Part shown: positions 43,491-53,454 of the stretch, one piece after another
Layout: every line of letters starts with the position of its first letter
Numbering within the stretch: the stretch's first letter is position 1
NCBI GenBank assembly: GCA_045615505.1
Contig: JAZLEZ010000008.1
Span: forward strand, 1-64,000
Reading direction: 5' to 3'
DNA: 64,000 bases
From: JAZLEZ01 sp045615505
Lineage (GTDB): Bacteria; Spirochaetota; Spirochaetia; Sphaerochaetales; Sphaerochaetaceae
The notes under the pieces: generated by a model
Databases searched by the model: none
The model's input: the letters and a program-made list of their open reading frames with translations, nothing else
What the model was told of the DNA's origin: nothing
Program-made: the position numbers and the translations under genes

Positions 43491-44544
43491 TGTTCTCTTC
43501 CTTGTTTTCCGGGAACTTTACCGTTCTCAGAACACTGTAATCTGTCATACCGAGTCCAAGGTTCCATTCCTTGAGCTTGTCTTTAATTTCAGTAAGAGAT
43601 TTTTTGCCGAAGTTTCTTGTCTTGGCAATCTCCTCTTCCGTCATTGCCGTGAGATCTTTGATAGTGCGGATGTTTGCATTCTTCAAACAATTGCTCGAAC
43701 GAACTGTAAGTTCAAGCTCCTCGACTGAAGTATTGAGAATCTTATCAATCTTCTTTTGCTCTTCATCAATCTCTTCATTTGCGCTGACCATACTTTCATC
43801 AAAATTGATGAAAATGGAAAAATGGTCTTTTGCAATCTTTGCTGCTTCTGCAACTGCGTCTTCAGGTGAAATTGTCCCATCAGTCCAAACTTCAAGAATA
43901 AGCTTATCGTAATCATTTCTCTGACCTACGCGTGTAGGCTCAATTGAATACTTTACGCGTGTAACCGGAGAAAAGATTGCATCAACAGGAATGATACCGG
44001 GATTCTTGTCGTCATCCTTGTCTATCATGTCCTGAATAACATCTGAAGGAACATATCCTCTATTGAAATCTATCTGAACAGAAAGAAGAATGTCTGAATC
44101 TTCACTCATATCAAAGATTTCAAGATCTTTGTTCATTACCTGAACACGATCTTTCTCAAAATCAGCACCTGTAATCTTACCTCTGCCCTTGGCTTCGATT
44201 TCAATTGTTGTTGATTCTATTTCCTCAGGAAGTGTAAGTCTGAGCTGCTTGAGACGGGCAATTATTTCGCAGATATCCTGCTTTACTCCGGGAATAGCTT
44301 CGAACTCACTTGTAATAATGTGTTCACCGGCTTCATCGTAGTAGTGAAACACGACTGCAGTGACAGCATAACCCTGAATAGAAGATAGAAGTACTCTTCT
44401 TAAAGTGTTGCCGATTGTTGTTCCGAAACCTCTTTCAAACGGATAAGCAACGAACTTACCGTAGTTCGGTTCCTGATTTTCAGGCTTCTCTAATACCGGG
44501 TACTTCGGAATCTTAAATCCTTTTAACAGGTTTTTACGTGCCAT
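43480..44544 (-). CDS. rpoA: RNA polymerase alpha subunit
   Basis: 354 aa. N-terminal dimerisation domain ([28 protein letters not shown]) and C-terminal domain that contacts UP elements and activators ([37 protein letters not shown]). ATG at 44544 with GGAGTG before it; a longer open frame starts 69 bases upstream but would run through a hairpin region. A TTGGTA/TACCAA hairpin abuts the ribosome site. rpsD precedes it. Confidence 0.96.
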   Translation of the reverse strand: MARKNLLKGFKIPKYPVLEKPENQEPNYGKFVAYPFERGFGTTIGNTLRRVLLSSIQGYAVTAVVFHYYDEAGEHIITSEFEAIPGVKQDICEIIARLKQLRLTLPEEIESTTIEIEAKGRGKITGADFEKDRVQVMNKDLEIFDMSEDSDILLSVQIDFNRGYVPSDVIQDMIDKDDDKNPGIIPVDAIFSPVTRVKYSIEPTRVGQRNDYDKLILEVWTDGTISPEDAVAEAAKIAKDHFSIFINFDESMVSANEEIDEEQKKIDKILNTSVEELELTVRSSNCLKNANIRTIKDLTAMTEEEIAKTRNFGKKSLTEIKDKLKEWNLGLGMTDYSVLRTVKFPENKEENNEA

Positions 44545-44553
44545 TCTCACTCC

Positions 44554-44612
44554 TTGGTAATAACTACCAAATACTTTTTCTATGCAGATATACGATTTCG
44601 GGCATATCTGCA
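44554..44612 (-). promoter_or_regulatory. Two hairpins between rpsD and rpoA
   Basis: Minus strand TGCAGATAT / ATATCTGCA (44612-44583, nine perfect pairs), then TTGGTA / TACCAA (44570-44554, five-base loop) whose 3' arm runs straight into the rpoA ribosome site GGAG. No T tract, so they look like translational or mRNA-processing elements rather than terminators. Confidence 0.5.
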
Positions 44613-44625
44613 AGATAAAGAATCA

Positions 44626-45267
44626 TTAACGTGAATACAATTCAACGACCAACTGTTCTTTGACACCTTCAAGCTCTTTTACTTCCTCTCTCTGAGGAAC
44701 TGCGAGGAACTGACCTTTCATGTTGTCTGCATCTACGCTGAGCCAAGGCATAACACCGCTCTTTCCTACTTCAAGGAGATTTTCCTTAATGATGAGCATA
44801 CTCTTGCTCTGAGCAGCAATTTCAATTGTGTCACCGGCCTTTACCTTGTATGAAGGAATATCAACACGCTTTCCGTTTACGAAAACATGACCGTGACCGA
44901 CAAGCTGGGCAGCCTGAGGGCGACTGCATGCAAAATGCATTCTGAAAACAACATTATCAAGTCTTCTTTCAAGAAGGGCGATGAGGTTATCACCTGTCTT
45001 TCCGGACATTCTGCTTGCTTCATCGAATGTCAGCTTGAACTGCTTTTCAAGCATACAATAAATTCTCTTAAGCTTCTGCTTTGCGCGAAGCATCAATGCA
45101 TAGTCTGTAGGCTTTTTTGCACGAGCTTTCGGATCTCTTCCGGGAAGTCCGCATTCTGCCGGATTATTCATCGGGCATTTTGCAGAAAGACATCTTGAAC
45201 CCTTAAGAAAAAGCTTGGCTCTTTCTGCTCTGCAGTATCTGCATTTTGGTCCTGTATATTTAGCCAT
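44626..45267 (-). CDS. rpsD: 30S ribosomal protein S4, zinc form
   Basis: 213 aa. CRYCRAE near residue 10 and a further CLSAKCP form the zinc site of the C+ type. The S4 RNA-binding domain follows (RLDNVVFRMHFACSRPQAAQLVGHGHVFVNGK). S4 is a primary 16S rRNA binder and a known feedback repressor of its own operon in several bacteria. Lies between rpsK and rpoA. Confidence 0.96.
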   Translation of the reverse strand: MAKYTGPKCRYCRAERAKLFLKGSRCLSAKCPMNNPAECGLPGRDPKARAKKPTDYALMLRAKQKLKRIYCMLEKQFKLTFDEASRMSGKTGDNLIALLERRLDNVVFRMHFACSRPQAAQLVGHGHVFVNGKRVDIPSYKVKAGDTIEIAAQSKSMLIIKENLLEVGKSGVMPWLSVDADNMKGQFLAVPQREEVKELEGVKEQLVVELYSR

Positions 45268-45287
45268 AATCTAGTCTCTCCTAATCA

Positions 45288-45665
45288 TCAGATTCTTCTG
45301 GTCTTTCTAGGTCTGCATCCGTTGTGAGGAATAGGCGTAACATCACGAATGGACTTTACCTTGATACCAAGTCCGCCAAGAGCACGAATAGCTGACTCGC
45401 GTCCCTGACCCGGACCCTTTACATATACATTCACTTCACAAAGACCATAGTCCTGAGCCTTCTTTGCAGCTGTTTCACAGGTTGTCTGTGCTGCATAAGG
45501 AGTTGACTTCTTAGCACCACGGAAACCGAGTCCGCCTGCACTTGCCCAAGAGAGAGCATTACCGTTGAGATCGGTAAATGTAATAATTGTATTGTTGAAA
45601 GTTGCCTGAATATAGACATTTCCTTCGAATACAGTTTTTTTAGCTTTATGTTTTACTGTTGCCAT
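45288..45665 (-). CDS. rpsK: 30S ribosomal protein S11
   Basis: 125 aa. [20 protein letters not shown] and the conserved [17 protein letters not shown] loop identify S11, a platform protein near the E site; the end [13 protein letters not shown] is typical. 16 bases after rpsM. Confidence 0.96.
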   Translation of the reverse strand: MATVKHKAKKTVFEGNVYIQATFNNTIITFTDLNGNALSWASAGGLGFRGAKKSTPYAAQTTCETAAKKAQDYGLCEVNVYVKGPGQGRESAIRALGGLGIKVKSIRDVTPIPHNGCRPRKTRRI

Positions 45666-45681
45666 ATTCTACACTCCCTCA

Positions 45682-46056
45682 TCAACCTTCTGCCTTCTTC
45701 TTGCCGGCAATGGTCTTCTTCTTTCCCTTACGGGTACGGGCGTTAGTTTTAGTTCTCTGACCACGCACAGGAAGACCCTTTCTGTGTCTGAGACCGCGGT
45801 AACAACCGATATCCATAAGTCTCTTGATATTAAGCTGAGTCTGTGTGCGAAGTCTTCCTTCAACAACATAGTCATTCTCAATAACCTTACGAAGCTCTGC
45901 TAGAACATCAGATGTGAGTGTGTTAATCTTGTCATCAGGATTAACATTACACTTCTTACAGATTTCCTCTGCTGATGTTTTTCCGATTCCGTAGATATAT
46001 GTCAAAGCAATTTTAGTAGCCTTGTTAGGTAAATCTACACCTGCAATTCTTGCCAT
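45682..46056 (-). CDS. rpsM: 30S ribosomal protein S13
   Basis: 124 aa. [20 protein letters not shown] at the N-terminus, a helix-two-turns-helix core and the basic tail [20 protein letters not shown] that contacts tRNA in the A and P sites. Ends in a Lys-rich stretch. AGGAGG precedes the ATG. Confidence 0.96.
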   Translation of the reverse strand: MARIAGVDLPNKATKIALTYIYGIGKTSAEEICKKCNVNPDDKINTLTSDVLAELRKVIENDYVVEGRLRTQTQLNIKRLMDIGCYRGLRHRKGLPVRGQRTKTNARTRKGKKKTIAGKKKAEG

Positions 46057-46071
46057 TAAAGGCCTCCTGAA

Positions 46072-46185
46072 TTATTTCTGTCTCTGCTTGTGTTTCGGAT
46101 TCGAACACACAATGCGGACTACACCGTTTCTTCTAATAACCTTGCATTTATCACACATAGGTTTAACACTTGCTCTTACTTTCAT
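46072..46185 (-). CDS. rpmJ: 50S ribosomal protein L36, zinc form
   Basis: 37 aa: [19 protein letters not shown] followed by [16 protein letters not shown]. The CxxC, Cys and His ligands are all present (C+ type). Between secY (13 bases upstream) and rpsM. adk, map and infA, often found here, are absent from this interval. Confidence 0.96.
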   Translation of the reverse strand: MKVRASVKPMCDKCKVIRRNGVVRIVCSNPKHKQRQK

Positions 46186-46198
46186 AATCAGCTCCTAA

Positions 46199-47530
46199 TC
46201 ATAAATTTTTGGATTTGATTTTCTTAACACCCATGAAACCATCATGATGGTGCATCTTCATAACTGATTCAATAGATTTAAGTATGTCAAGCTCACAACC
46301 GACAAGGATGATGAGTGATGTTCCTCCGAACAGCATTGCAACTGATGAAGGAAGTTTGAAAATCAACTGAACCAATGTAGGAATCAATGCAATGAAGGCT
46401 AAGAATAGAGCTCCCGGAAGAACTATACGGTTAAGTACTTTTGTAAGATAGTCTTCAAGCTTCTCACTTCTGACTCCCGGAACACTTCCTCCGTTATCTC
46501 TGATCTGTTTTGACATCTCTATAGGGTTAAGAGATACCTGGGTGTAGAAGAATGCAAAGGCAACAATCAAGATGGTGTAAATAATAAGATAAGGGGCACC
46601 TTGAGGATTAAGCCAATTTGCAAATGACTGCAACCATCGAACATTTGATCCTAATGCACCTGCAATCTGCAGAGGGAATGATAGGATGGCAGAAGCAAAG
46701 ATTACCGGAATAACACCGCTAGGGTTAATCTTGAAAGGGATATATGAGCTCTGAGCACCGTACATCTTTCTTCCGACAACACGCTTTGCATAGTTAACGG
46801 GAATCTTTCTCTGGCCTTCCTGCTCGCAAACAACAAGAGCAATGACCATTAATAACATTACAAAAACAACAGCAATGGCAATCCAGCTGATTGTTCCGGC
46901 ATTTGCTCCTTCTATCATAGCTGTAATACCTGACGGAATTCTTGCAACAATACCGGCAAAGATCAGAAGTGAGATACCGTTTCCGATACCGAACTGCGTA
47001 ATCTTTTCACCGAGCCAAATCAATGTCATTGAACCTGCTGTTACAGTAAGCATTGAAATAAGTGTGAAAGGCACCAGCTTGATTGTAATAATGTGAAAAC
47101 CATAGCTCTGAATGCTCTTGGCATAAACCGTTACTACAAAAGACTGGAGCAAACAAACAACGATTGTACCATATCTGGTAAGTTTCTGAATCTTTTTTCT
47201 TCCTTCAGCATCACCGGCCCACTTCTTGAGAGTGGGAATGATAAGCATAAGAAGCTCAACAATAATCTGCATTGAAATGTAAGGCATTACACCCAATGTA
47301 AATAAAGAGAAGTTTGAAAAAGCTCCACCTGAGAAAAAGTTCAGATATTCTGTAAGTCCAATATTTGAAGACTGACTCTGATACATAAAGTAGTTCTTGA
47401 GATTAACAGGATCTACTCCGGGAACAGGGATTACTGTTCCGATTCTTGTTACAATCAGCAAACCGAGAGTAATAAGAATCTTTTTCTTGAGGTCTTCCAT
47501 TTTCAACATATCGGAAATGGTGTTTGACAT
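46199..47530 (-). CDS. secY: Preprotein translocase subunit SecY
   Basis: 443 aa inner-membrane channel with ten predicted helices. Typical stretches: IPVPGVD near the N-terminus, GIGNGISLLIFAGI (about 177), the cytoplasmic loop with VNYAKRVVGRKMYG (about 247) and IPFKINPSGVIPVIFA (about 265). Forms the Sec pore for the many exported proteins in this window. Between rplO and rpmJ. Confidence 0.97.
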   Translation of the reverse strand: MSNTISDMLKMEDLKKKILITLGLLIVTRIGTVIPVPGVDPVNLKNYFMYQSQSSNIGLTEYLNFFSGGAFSNFSLFTLGVMPYISMQIIVELLMLIIPTLKKWAGDAEGRKKIQKLTRYGTIVVCLLQSFVVTVYAKSIQSYGFHIITIKLVPFTLISMLTVTAGSMTLIWLGEKITQFGIGNGISLLIFAGIVARIPSGITAMIEGANAGTISWIAIAVVFVMLLMVIALVVCEQEGQRKIPVNYAKRVVGRKMYGAQSSYIPFKINPSGVIPVIFASAILSFPLQIAGALGSNVRWLQSFANWLNPQGAPYLIIYTILIVAFAFFYTQVSLNPIEMSKQIRDNGGSVPGVRSEKLEDYLTKVLNRIVLPGALFLAFIALIPTLVQLIFKLPSSVAMLFGGTSLIILVGCELDILKSIESVMKMHHHDGFMGVKKIKSKNL

Positions 47531-47545
47531 CTTAGCCTTCCTTGT

Positions 47546-47977
47546 TTATTTAACCTCACCACCAGCAGCCTTGATTTTTTCTGCAGCTGCCGCTGATACC
47601 TTAAGTCCTTCAATTGTGACTTTCTTTGAGATTTCGCCGTTTGCCAAAATCTTGGCTTCCGTTGCAAATCCCTTTACGACACAACGATCTTTAAGAGCCT
47701 GAAGAGTAACTGTCTCTCCATCCTGAAATGCTTCGCTGATTACATCAAGTGAAACAGCAATGTACTCTTTCTTGAACGGATAGTTTGTGAAACCTCTTCT
47801 GGCAACACGACGGTACAAAGGCATCTGACCGCCCTCAAAACCGGGACGAACACCACCACCTGAACGTGAGTTCTGACCGTTCATACCTCTTCCACAGAAT
47901 CTGCCTTTTGAGCCATATCCGCGACCTACGATGGTCTTGTTTTTTGTAGCACCTTCTGGTGCATGAATCTGTGCCAT
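47546..47977 (-). CDS. rplO: 50S ribosomal protein L15
   Basis: 143 aa. GYGSKGRFCGRGMNGQNSRS and RPGFEGGQMPLYRRVARRGF are the conserved Gly/Arg-rich part of L15. ATG at 47977 is separated from the rpmD stop by one base (TAATATG) behind GAGGAG. Confidence 0.95.
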   Translation of the reverse strand: MAQIHAPEGATKNKTIVGRGYGSKGRFCGRGMNGQNSRSGGGVRPGFEGGQMPLYRRVARRGFTNYPFKKEYIAVSLDVISEAFQDGETVTLQALKDRCVVKGFATEAKILANGEISKKVTIEGLKVSAAAAEKIKAAGGEVK

Positions 47978-47978
47978 A

Positions 47979-48173
47979 TTAGATCTCCTCAACCTTTACC
48001 ATGTGTTCTACAACGCGAATCATTCCCATTGTGACAGGACTTGCGTCTTTTACAACACTGCTGTGAATCTTACCAAGGCCAAGAGCTTTAATTGTTGCTC
48101 TCTGCTTAGGAAGTGTTGCAGCAAGACCTTTAATCAGTTCAATACGAACCTGACCAACATTTTCCTTTGCCAT
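47979..48173 (-). CDS. rpmD: 50S ribosomal protein L30
   Basis: 64 aa. GQVRIELIKGLAATLPKQRA and the C-terminal MIRVVEHMVKVEE are typical of L30. Three bases after rpsE. Confidence 0.94.
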   Translation of the reverse strand: MAKENVGQVRIELIKGLAATLPKQRATIKALGLGKIHSSVVKDASPVTMGMIRVVEHMVKVEEI

Positions 48174-48176
48174 AAA

Positions 48177-48698
48177 TCACCCCCAGAAATCCTTGATACT
48201 CTTTCCTCTTAAGCCAGACAGTTGTTTGGCCGAGAAAAGATGATCGAGTCCGTCAAATGTAGCTTTAACAGTATTTATAGTATTCTTCGAACCCAGTGAC
48301 TTACTGAGAACATCCTTAATACCACATGCATCACAAACGGCACGAACTGCACCACCTGCGATAACTCCGGTACCAGGAGCCGCCGGCTTAAGAAGAACAC
48401 TTGCACTCTTGAAGTTTCCGAGTATCTCATGAGGAATGGTATCTCCTTTGAGATGAATGTCGTGCATTGCCTTCTTTGCTGCTTCCGTAGCTTTGCGGAT
48501 TGCATCGGTTACATCATTGGCCTTGCCCATACCGTATCCAACCTTTCCCTTCTGATCACCTACAACTACGAGAGCTGCAAATGACATACGGCGACCGCCT
48601 TTAACAGTTTTTGAAACACGATTAAGCTTAATCAGTTTTTCAATGAACTCTTTCTCAGGTCTCTGGTTGTCTCTGTCTTTTCTATCTTTTCTTTCCAT
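48177..48698 (-). CDS. rpsE: 30S ribosomal protein S5
   Basis: 173 aa. Charged N-terminus, then KLIKLNRVSKTVKGGRRMSF and the GYGMGKANDV segment of the S5 RNA-binding domain; AAPGTGVIAGGAVRAV follows. ATG at 48698 (AAGGTGG ribosome site) preferred over an ATG 48 bases upstream inside rplR. Confidence 0.95.
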   Translation of the reverse strand: MERKDRKDRDNQRPEKEFIEKLIKLNRVSKTVKGGRRMSFAALVVVGDQKGKVGYGMGKANDVTDAIRKATEAAKKAMHDIHLKGDTIPHEILGNFKSASVLLKPAAPGTGVIAGGAVRAVCDACGIKDVLSKSLGSKNTINTVKATFDGLDHLFSAKQLSGLRGKSIKDFWG

Positions 48699-48708
48699 AC
48701 TTACCACC

Positions 48709-49068
48709 TTAGAACTGTACACCGGCTTTTCTTGCGCCGTCGGCAATAGCCTTTACGATTCCGTGGTACAGATAACCGTTACGGTCAAAGACTACGGTTT
48801 TGATTCCTGAATCCAGGCATCTCTTTCCTACAGCCTCTCCGAGCTTTGCAGCACCTTCGACATTATTGCGAAGATCCTTGAACTCTTTCTCTACTGTACC
48901 AGCACTAGCCAGTGTCTTGCCTGTTGTATCATCAATAACCTGAACATACATATGAAGGTTACTTCTGAAAACAGACATTCTGGGTCTTGAAGCAGTTCCG
49001 GAAATAGATTTTCTGATATGAACTCTTCTTCTAGCATACTTTCTGTTTTTATCTGCAATTCTATTCAT
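48709..49068 (-). CDS. rplR: 50S ribosomal protein L18
   Basis: 119 aa, binds 5S rRNA. R-R-H/V-R-x-R-K segment near the N-terminus (ARRRVHIRKSISGTASRPRM), VFRSNLHMYVQVIDD and the C-terminal DRNGYLYHGIVKAIADGARKAG are characteristic. 12 bases after rplF. Confidence 0.95.
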   Translation of the reverse strand: MNRIADKNRKYARRRVHIRKSISGTASRPRMSVFRSNLHMYVQVIDDTTGKTLASAGTVEKEFKDLRNNVEGAAKLGEAVGKRCLDSGIKTVVFDRNGYLYHGIVKAIADGARKAGVQF

Positions 49069-49080
49069 ATCTCAAACCCC

Positions 49081-49620
49081 TTAAGCTCTACCGGCCTTAC
49101 CGCTCTTGGCGCGTACATATTCATTCTCATATCTTATACCCTTGCCCTTATAAGGTTCAGGCTTTCTGAGACTGCGGATTTCAGCTGCTGTCTGACCGAC
49201 AAGCTGTTTATCAATTCCCTCAATGACAATCTTGTTTGGACCATCAAGAGAAATCTTTACTCCCTCAGGAACGACAAATTCGATATCATTTGCAAAACCG
49301 AGTGAAAGGAGAAGAATCTTATCCTTGAGTTCAACCTTATATCCGACACCGATGATTGTAAGAACCTTCTTGTAACCTTCCGAAACACCGACAATCATGT
49401 TTCTGACAAGCTGTCTCATGAGACCATGAGCTGCTTTTGTAGCCTTTTCTTCGTTGGCTCTTGTTACAACAATCTGTTTCTCACCGACTTCAACTGCAAT
49501 ATCTGCACAGATGTTTGTTGTGAGTTTTCCCTTTGGTCCTTCAACGGTAACGATTCCGTCTTTTACGGATGCCTTGACTGTCGTAGGCATATCAATTGGT
49601 AATCTACCTATACGAGACAT
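49081..49620 (-). CDS. rplF: 50S ribosomal protein L6
   Basis: 179 aa, two L6 repeats; the signature PEPYKGKGIRYENEYVRAKSGK is at the C-terminus. MSRIGRLPIDMPTTVKASV opens it. Binds near the GTPase centre of 23S rRNA. Confidence 0.96.
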   Translation of the reverse strand: MSRIGRLPIDMPTTVKASVKDGIVTVEGPKGKLTTNICADIAVEVGEKQIVVTRANEEKATKAAHGLMRQLVRNMIVGVSEGYKKVLTIIGVGYKVELKDKILLLSLGFANDIEFVVPEGVKISLDGPNKIVIEGIDKQLVGQTAAEIRSLRKPEPYKGKGIRYENEYVRAKSGKAGRA

Positions 49621-49630
49621 AGCTTCCTCC

Positions 49631-50029
49631 TTACCAAATAGTACAGATCAGCTCACCGCCGACCATCTGTTCTGTAGCCTTCTTACCTGTAATAACACCG
49701 CAAGAAGTTGAAACAATTACGATACCATAGCCGTTGAATACACGTGGCATTTCTCTGTAACCGGCATAAACACGCCTACCGGGAGTTGATACTCTCTTGA
49801 TACCGTGAATAACAGGCTGCTGAGCATCATCATACTTGAGGAATACTCTGAGATATGTTGCACCGTCTTTGGTAACTTTCTTAAAATTCTTAACATAGCC
49901 TTCATTCTTCAAAATCTTTACAATTTGAAGTTTGAGCTTTGAGTTAGAAATATCTACTTTTTCATGCTTTGCCTGACTAGCATTTCTAATCTTAGTCAGC
50001 ATATCAGCAACAGGATCACTTACTGCCAT
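49631..50029 (-). CDS. rpsH: 30S ribosomal protein S8
   Basis: 132 aa. [17 protein letters not shown] at the start and the C-terminal [12 protein letters not shown], then GGELICTIW, are diagnostic. ATG at 50029 with AAGGAG; an in-frame TTG lies 18 bases upstream. A known regulator of the spc operon in E. coli. Confidence 0.96.
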   Translation of the reverse strand: MAVSDPVADMLTKIRNASQAKHEKVDISNSKLKLQIVKILKNEGYVKNFKKVTKDGATYLRVFLKYDDAQQPVIHGIKRVSTPGRRVYAGYREMPRVFNGYGIVIVSTSCGVITGKKATEQMVGGELICTIW

Positions 50030-50040
50030 TTTGCTACTCC

Positions 50041-50226
50041 TTACCAACTAGATTTGGTTACGCCAGGAATCTGACCTTCGCTTGCCAGCTTTCTGAAACA
50101 ATGTCTGCACATATCATACTTGCGAAGATATCCGCGGGGTCTTCCGCAGATTTTACAACGATTGACAGATCTTGTACTGAACTTAGGCTTTCTCTGAGCC
50201 TTGATAATCATTGATTTTTTTGCCAT
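50041..50226 (-). CDS. rpsN: 30S ribosomal protein S14, zinc form
   Basis: 61 aa short C+ type: the zinc ligands are in [20 protein letters not shown] (about residues 24-43). C-terminal [11 protein letters not shown]. No C- paralogue is seen in the window. Confidence 0.96.
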   Translation of the reverse strand: MAKKSMIIKAQRKPKFSTRSVNRCKICGRPRGYLRKYDMCRHCFRKLASEGQIPGVTKSSW

Positions 50227-50237
50227 AGTCCGACTCC

Positions 50238-50792
50238 TTATTTGCTGAACGGCATACCGAGCTTCTTGAGCAGGGCAAAGCCTTCTTCGTCGGTACGGGC
50301 TGTTGTTACAATAGCAACATTGAGTCCGCTGACACGAACGATTTTATCAAAATCAATCTCAGGGAAAATAATCTGTTCAGTAATTCCCAAAGCATAGTTG
50401 CCGTGGCCATCAAATGCATTAGGCTTAACGCCTCTGAAATCTTTAACACGAGGAAGTGCAATGCAGATGAGTCTCTCGAGGAAGTACCACATATTGTCTC
50501 CTCTGAGAGTAACCATAGCGCCGATTTCCATTCCTTCACGGAGCTTGAAGTTAGCAATAGACTTTCTGGCCTTTGTCTTAACAACATGCTGTCCTGTGAT
50601 TTGCTCGAGTTCTTTGACTGTTGCATCAAGATACTTCTTGTCTGTGATTGCTTCGCCGACACCGGCACTTACAACAATTTTTTCCAGAGCAGGAATCTGC
50701 ATCTTTGTTGTGTAGTTGAACTCTTTGAAGAGAGCAGGAGCTACTTCTTCAAGGTACTTTTTCTTAAATATAGGAACAAATTTTTCACCCAT
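50238..50792 (-). CDS. rplE: 50S ribosomal protein L5
   Basis: 184 aa, 5S rRNA binder. [21 protein letters not shown] and [20 protein letters not shown] are typical. The start base is shared with the end of rplX (50792). Confidence 0.96.
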   Translation of the reverse strand: MGEKFVPIFKKKYLEEVAPALFKEFNYTTKMQIPALEKIVVSAGVGEAITDKKYLDATVKELEQITGQHVVKTKARKSIANFKLREGMEIGAMVTLRGDNMWYFLERLICIALPRVKDFRGVKPNAFDGHGNYALGITEQIIFPEIDFDKIVRVSGLNVAIVTTARTDEEGFALLKKLGMPFSK

Positions 50793-51094
50793 CAGATTTC
50801 CTCTCCTGTCTTCTTTGCAAAACGGACTTTCTTTCCGTTTTCTGTTTTGTAACCAAGCTTTGATGTCTTACCGTCTTTTGTGACGATTGCAACATTGGAT
50901 ACATGGACAGAAGCTTCAACTTTCTGAATACCGCCCTTATCCTGCTGGTTTTTCTTTTTCATGGTCTTTGAAACCATGTTTGCACCCTGAACGAAAACTC
51001 TTTCATTCTCTGTGTCAACCTTAATGATCTTGCCGGTAACACCTTTATCTTTTCCGGCAATAATCATGACTGTGTCATCTTTCTTCAGTCTCAT
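50792..51094 (-). CDS. rplX: 50S ribosomal protein L24
   Basis: 100 aa. KOW motif in [18 protein letters not shown] (about 10-27); an assembly initiator of the 50S subunit. Nine bases after rplN; one-base overlap with rplE. Confidence 0.95.
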   Translation of the reverse strand: MRLKKDDTVMIIAGKDKGVTGKIIKVDTENERVFVQGANMVSKTMKKKNQQDKGGIQKVEASVHVSNVAIVTKDGKTSKLGYKTENGKKVRFAKKTGEEI

Positions 51095-51103
51095 ACTCTT
51101 CTC

Positions 51104-51469
51104 CTACAACACTTCCGGAGCCAGAGAAACAATCTTCATAAAGCCATCTCTCAATTCACGAGCGACCGGCCCGAAAATGCGTTTTCCGGTTGGGTTATTG
51201 TTGGCATCAATGATGACGCAAGCGTTATCATCGAACCTGATATATGTACCGTCAGGTCTGCGGTATTCCTTCTTTGTTCTGACGATTACTGCCTTCAGGA
51301 CTTCACCTTTTTTGATGGCTCCGTTAGGAAGTGCGTCTTTAACAGCAACTACAATAATGTCACCTACACCGGCAACATATCTGTGGCTGCCGCCCAATAC
51401 CTTAATACACTGAACAAGTCTGGCACCCGAGTTGTCAGCAACGTTCAGATATGACTGCATCTGTACCAT
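51104..51469 (-). CDS. rplN: 50S ribosomal protein L14
   Basis: 121 aa. [39 protein letters not shown] and the end [12 protein letters not shown] are classic L14. First gene of the spc-type group in E. coli naming; no promoter is evident here. Confidence 0.96.
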   Translation of the reverse strand: MVQMQSYLNVADNSGARLVQCIKVLGGSHRYVAGVGDIIVVAVKDALPNGAIKKGEVLKAVIVRTKKEYRRPDGTYIRFDDNACVIIDANNNPTGKRIFGPVARELRDGFMKIVSLAPEVL

Positions 51470-51485
51470 AGCTAATCTCCTCTAC

Positions 51486-51737
51486 TTACTTGGCTCTCTC
51501 AATAATCTGAGAAAGTCTCCAGCACTTGTCTTTGCTGATATGGCGGCATTCAACTACACGAACTGTATCACCCTCATGAGCATCATTCTTCTCATCATGT
51601 GCCTTAAGCTTCTTTGTAGTTGTAACATACTTCTTGTACAGTGGGTGCAAACTTCTGTTATGGACAGTAACAACAATGGTCTTGTCCATCTTGTCGCTTG
51701 TTACCACACCTGTGAAACTCTTTTTATTAGATTCCAT
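51486..51737 (-). CDS. rpsQ: 30S ribosomal protein S17
   Basis: 83 aa OB-fold. FTGVVTSDKMDKTIVVTVHN, then KKLKAHDEKNDAHEGDTVRV and ECRHISKDKCWRL are diagnostic. Between rpmC and rplN. Confidence 0.95.
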   Translation of the reverse strand: MESNKKSFTGVVTSDKMDKTIVVTVHNRSLHPLYKKYVTTTKKLKAHDEKNDAHEGDTVRVVECRHISKDKCWRLSQIIERAK

Positions 51738-51753
51738 AAAACCTGCGCCTCAC

Positions 51754-51957
51754 TTATTTTGCTTTGCGGATACCCAAAGCATATTCGCTGATAAGGGTGT
51801 TGAGTCTTGCAATCTGTCTTCTTGCAGTACGCACCTGAAGAGGATTATCTACATGACCAAGAACCTTATCCATTCTCATTTTCAAATAACTCTTGCGAAG
51901 CTCATCTCGCTTTGCTACGAGTTCGTCATAGGATAATTTTGCAAATGAATTCTTCAT
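51754..51957 (-). CDS. rpmC: 50S ribosomal protein L29
   Basis: 67 aa helical protein near the exit tunnel: LSYDELVAKRDELRKSYLKM and VRTARRQIARLNTLISE. Start base shared with the rplP end (51957). Confidence 0.94.
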   Translation of the reverse strand: MKNSFAKLSYDELVAKRDELRKSYLKMRMDKVLGHVDNPLQVRTARRQIARLNTLISEYALGIRKAK

Positions 51958-52376
51958 TATTCTTCAATCCCCCTCTTAACAACAATTTTTGCCTTGATAG
52001 GGAGCTTCTGAGCTGCACGGGAAAGAGCTTCTCTTGCAGTAGCTTCATCAACTTCACCCATTTCGAACATTACGGCACCTGTTTTGACAACAGCTACCCA
52101 ACCTTCCGGGGAACCCTTACCGTTACCCTGTCTTGTACCGATAGGCTTTGATGTATAAGGCATATCAGGGAAAATTCTGATATAAACTTTTCCACCACGC
52201 TTTGTATGACGGGTCATAGCAACACGGGCTGCTTCAATCTGACGGTTGGTAATCCATCTGGGTTCGAGAGCTACAAGACCGTATTCACCGAATTCAACAG
52301 TATTACCGCGATGTGCAACACCGTCTCTTATTCCTCTCTGCTTCTTTCTATACTTTACTCTTTTAGGACTAAGCAT
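51957..52376 (-). CDS. rplP: 50S ribosomal protein L16
   Basis: 139 aa. [35 protein letters not shown] and the [13 protein letters not shown] stretch are characteristic. Contacts the A-site tRNA elbow. Overlaps rpmC by one base. Confidence 0.96.
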   Translation of the reverse strand: MLSPKRVKYRKKQRGIRDGVAHRGNTVEFGEYGLVALEPRWITNRQIEAARVAMTRHTKRGGKVYIRIFPDMPYTSKPIGTRQGNGKGSPEGWVAVVKTGAVMFEMGEVDEATAREALSRAAQKLPIKAKIVVKRGIEE

Positions 52377-52387
52377 TTCGGATTACC

Positions 52388-53092
52388 TCACTGTTTGTCT
52401 TCGTTAGCTGATTCAGGATTCTGTTTGACGAGAAGACCTGCATCATCTTTCTTGACTTTGTCGTAGATTTCACCGTTGAAAACCCATACTTTTACGCCAA
52501 TGGCGCCAAAAGATGTATTTCCTGTTGCAAAACCGTAATCGATATCACTTCTCAGAGTATGAAGAGGCACTCTACCTTCCTTCATCCATTCTGAACGAGC
52601 AATTTCAGCTCCGCCGAGACGGCCTGAAAGTCTGATTTTAATACCTTGAACACCGGCTGACATTGCCTTCGAAATAGCAGCCTTCATAGCTCTCTTGTAA
52701 GCCACACGACCGGCTAACTGCTTGGCGATACTCTGAGCAATAAGCTGAGCATCCTTTTCACCGTGTTCAATACTCTTGATCTTGACCTGTACTTTCTTTT
52801 CAGAGAACTTCTGAAGTTCTGCACAAATCTTTTCAATATTGGCACCTTTCTGTCCAATAATGACACCTGGGCGGCTTGTACTGATTGTAACAGTAATGCG
52901 CTGAGGCTTTCTTGAAATTTCAACATCGGAAATTTCAGCACCCTGAACTTCAGGAAGCTTTACAAGTTCTTTTCTCAGCTTAAGATCTTCATGAAGAGTT
53001 TCTGCATACTCTTTTGGATCTACAAACCACTTACTTTTCCATGTCTTGTTGACTCCGAGGCGGAGTCCAATAGGATTAACTTTCTGTCCCAT
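52388..53092 (-). CDS. rpsC: 30S ribosomal protein S3
   Basis: 234 aa. KH domain with [14 protein letters not shown] (about residue 74) and the C-terminal S3 domain ([20 protein letters not shown]). Sits at the mRNA entry channel. Follows rplV without spacer. Confidence 0.96.
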   Translation of the reverse strand: MGQKVNPIGLRLGVNKTWKSKWFVDPKEYAETLHEDLKLRKELVKLPEVQGAEISDVEISRKPQRITVTISTSRPGVIIGQKGANIEKICAELQKFSEKKVQVKIKSIEHGEKDAQLIAQSIAKQLAGRVAYKRAMKAAISKAMSAGVQGIKIRLSGRLGGAEIARSEWMKEGRVPLHTLRSDIDYGFATGNTSFGAIGVKVWVFNGEIYDKVKKDDAGLLVKQNPESANEDKQ

Positions 53093-53443
53093 TTATTCCT
53101 CCACACTTTCGCTGACTTCAACAGTGATGTGAGACATTCTCTTAAGAAGGATATCTCTCTTTCCGTGTGATCTTGCCCATACTCTCTTGAGAACAGGACC
53201 GCCGTCAATGTAGATTGCAGAAACTTTGAGCTGACTTTCGTCAAGCTTGTTGTTCTGATACATTGCATTTGCGCCGGCACTCTCAAGAACTTTAAGAATA
53301 AGTCGGGCACCTTTCTGCGGCATTGCCATGAGAATGCCATAAGCCTCTTCATAACCCTTGCCTCTTACAAGATTAGCTACCGGGCGTACTTTGCTCGGAG
53401 AAACCATAAGATACTTTGCACAAGCTTTATAAGTCTTTGCCAT
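53093..53443 (-). CDS. rplV: 50S ribosomal protein L22
   Basis: 116 aa. LMVSPSKVRPVANLVRGK, then ESAGANAMYQNNKLDESQLK and a tunnel-loop region around VLKRVWARSHGKRD. Immediately precedes rpsC. Confidence 0.95.
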   Translation of the reverse strand: MAKTYKACAKYLMVSPSKVRPVANLVRGKGYEEAYGILMAMPQKGARLILKVLESAGANAMYQNNKLDESQLKVSAIYIDGGPVLKRVWARSHGKRDILLKRMSHITVEVSESVEE

Positions 53444-53454
53444 ACAATCTCTCC

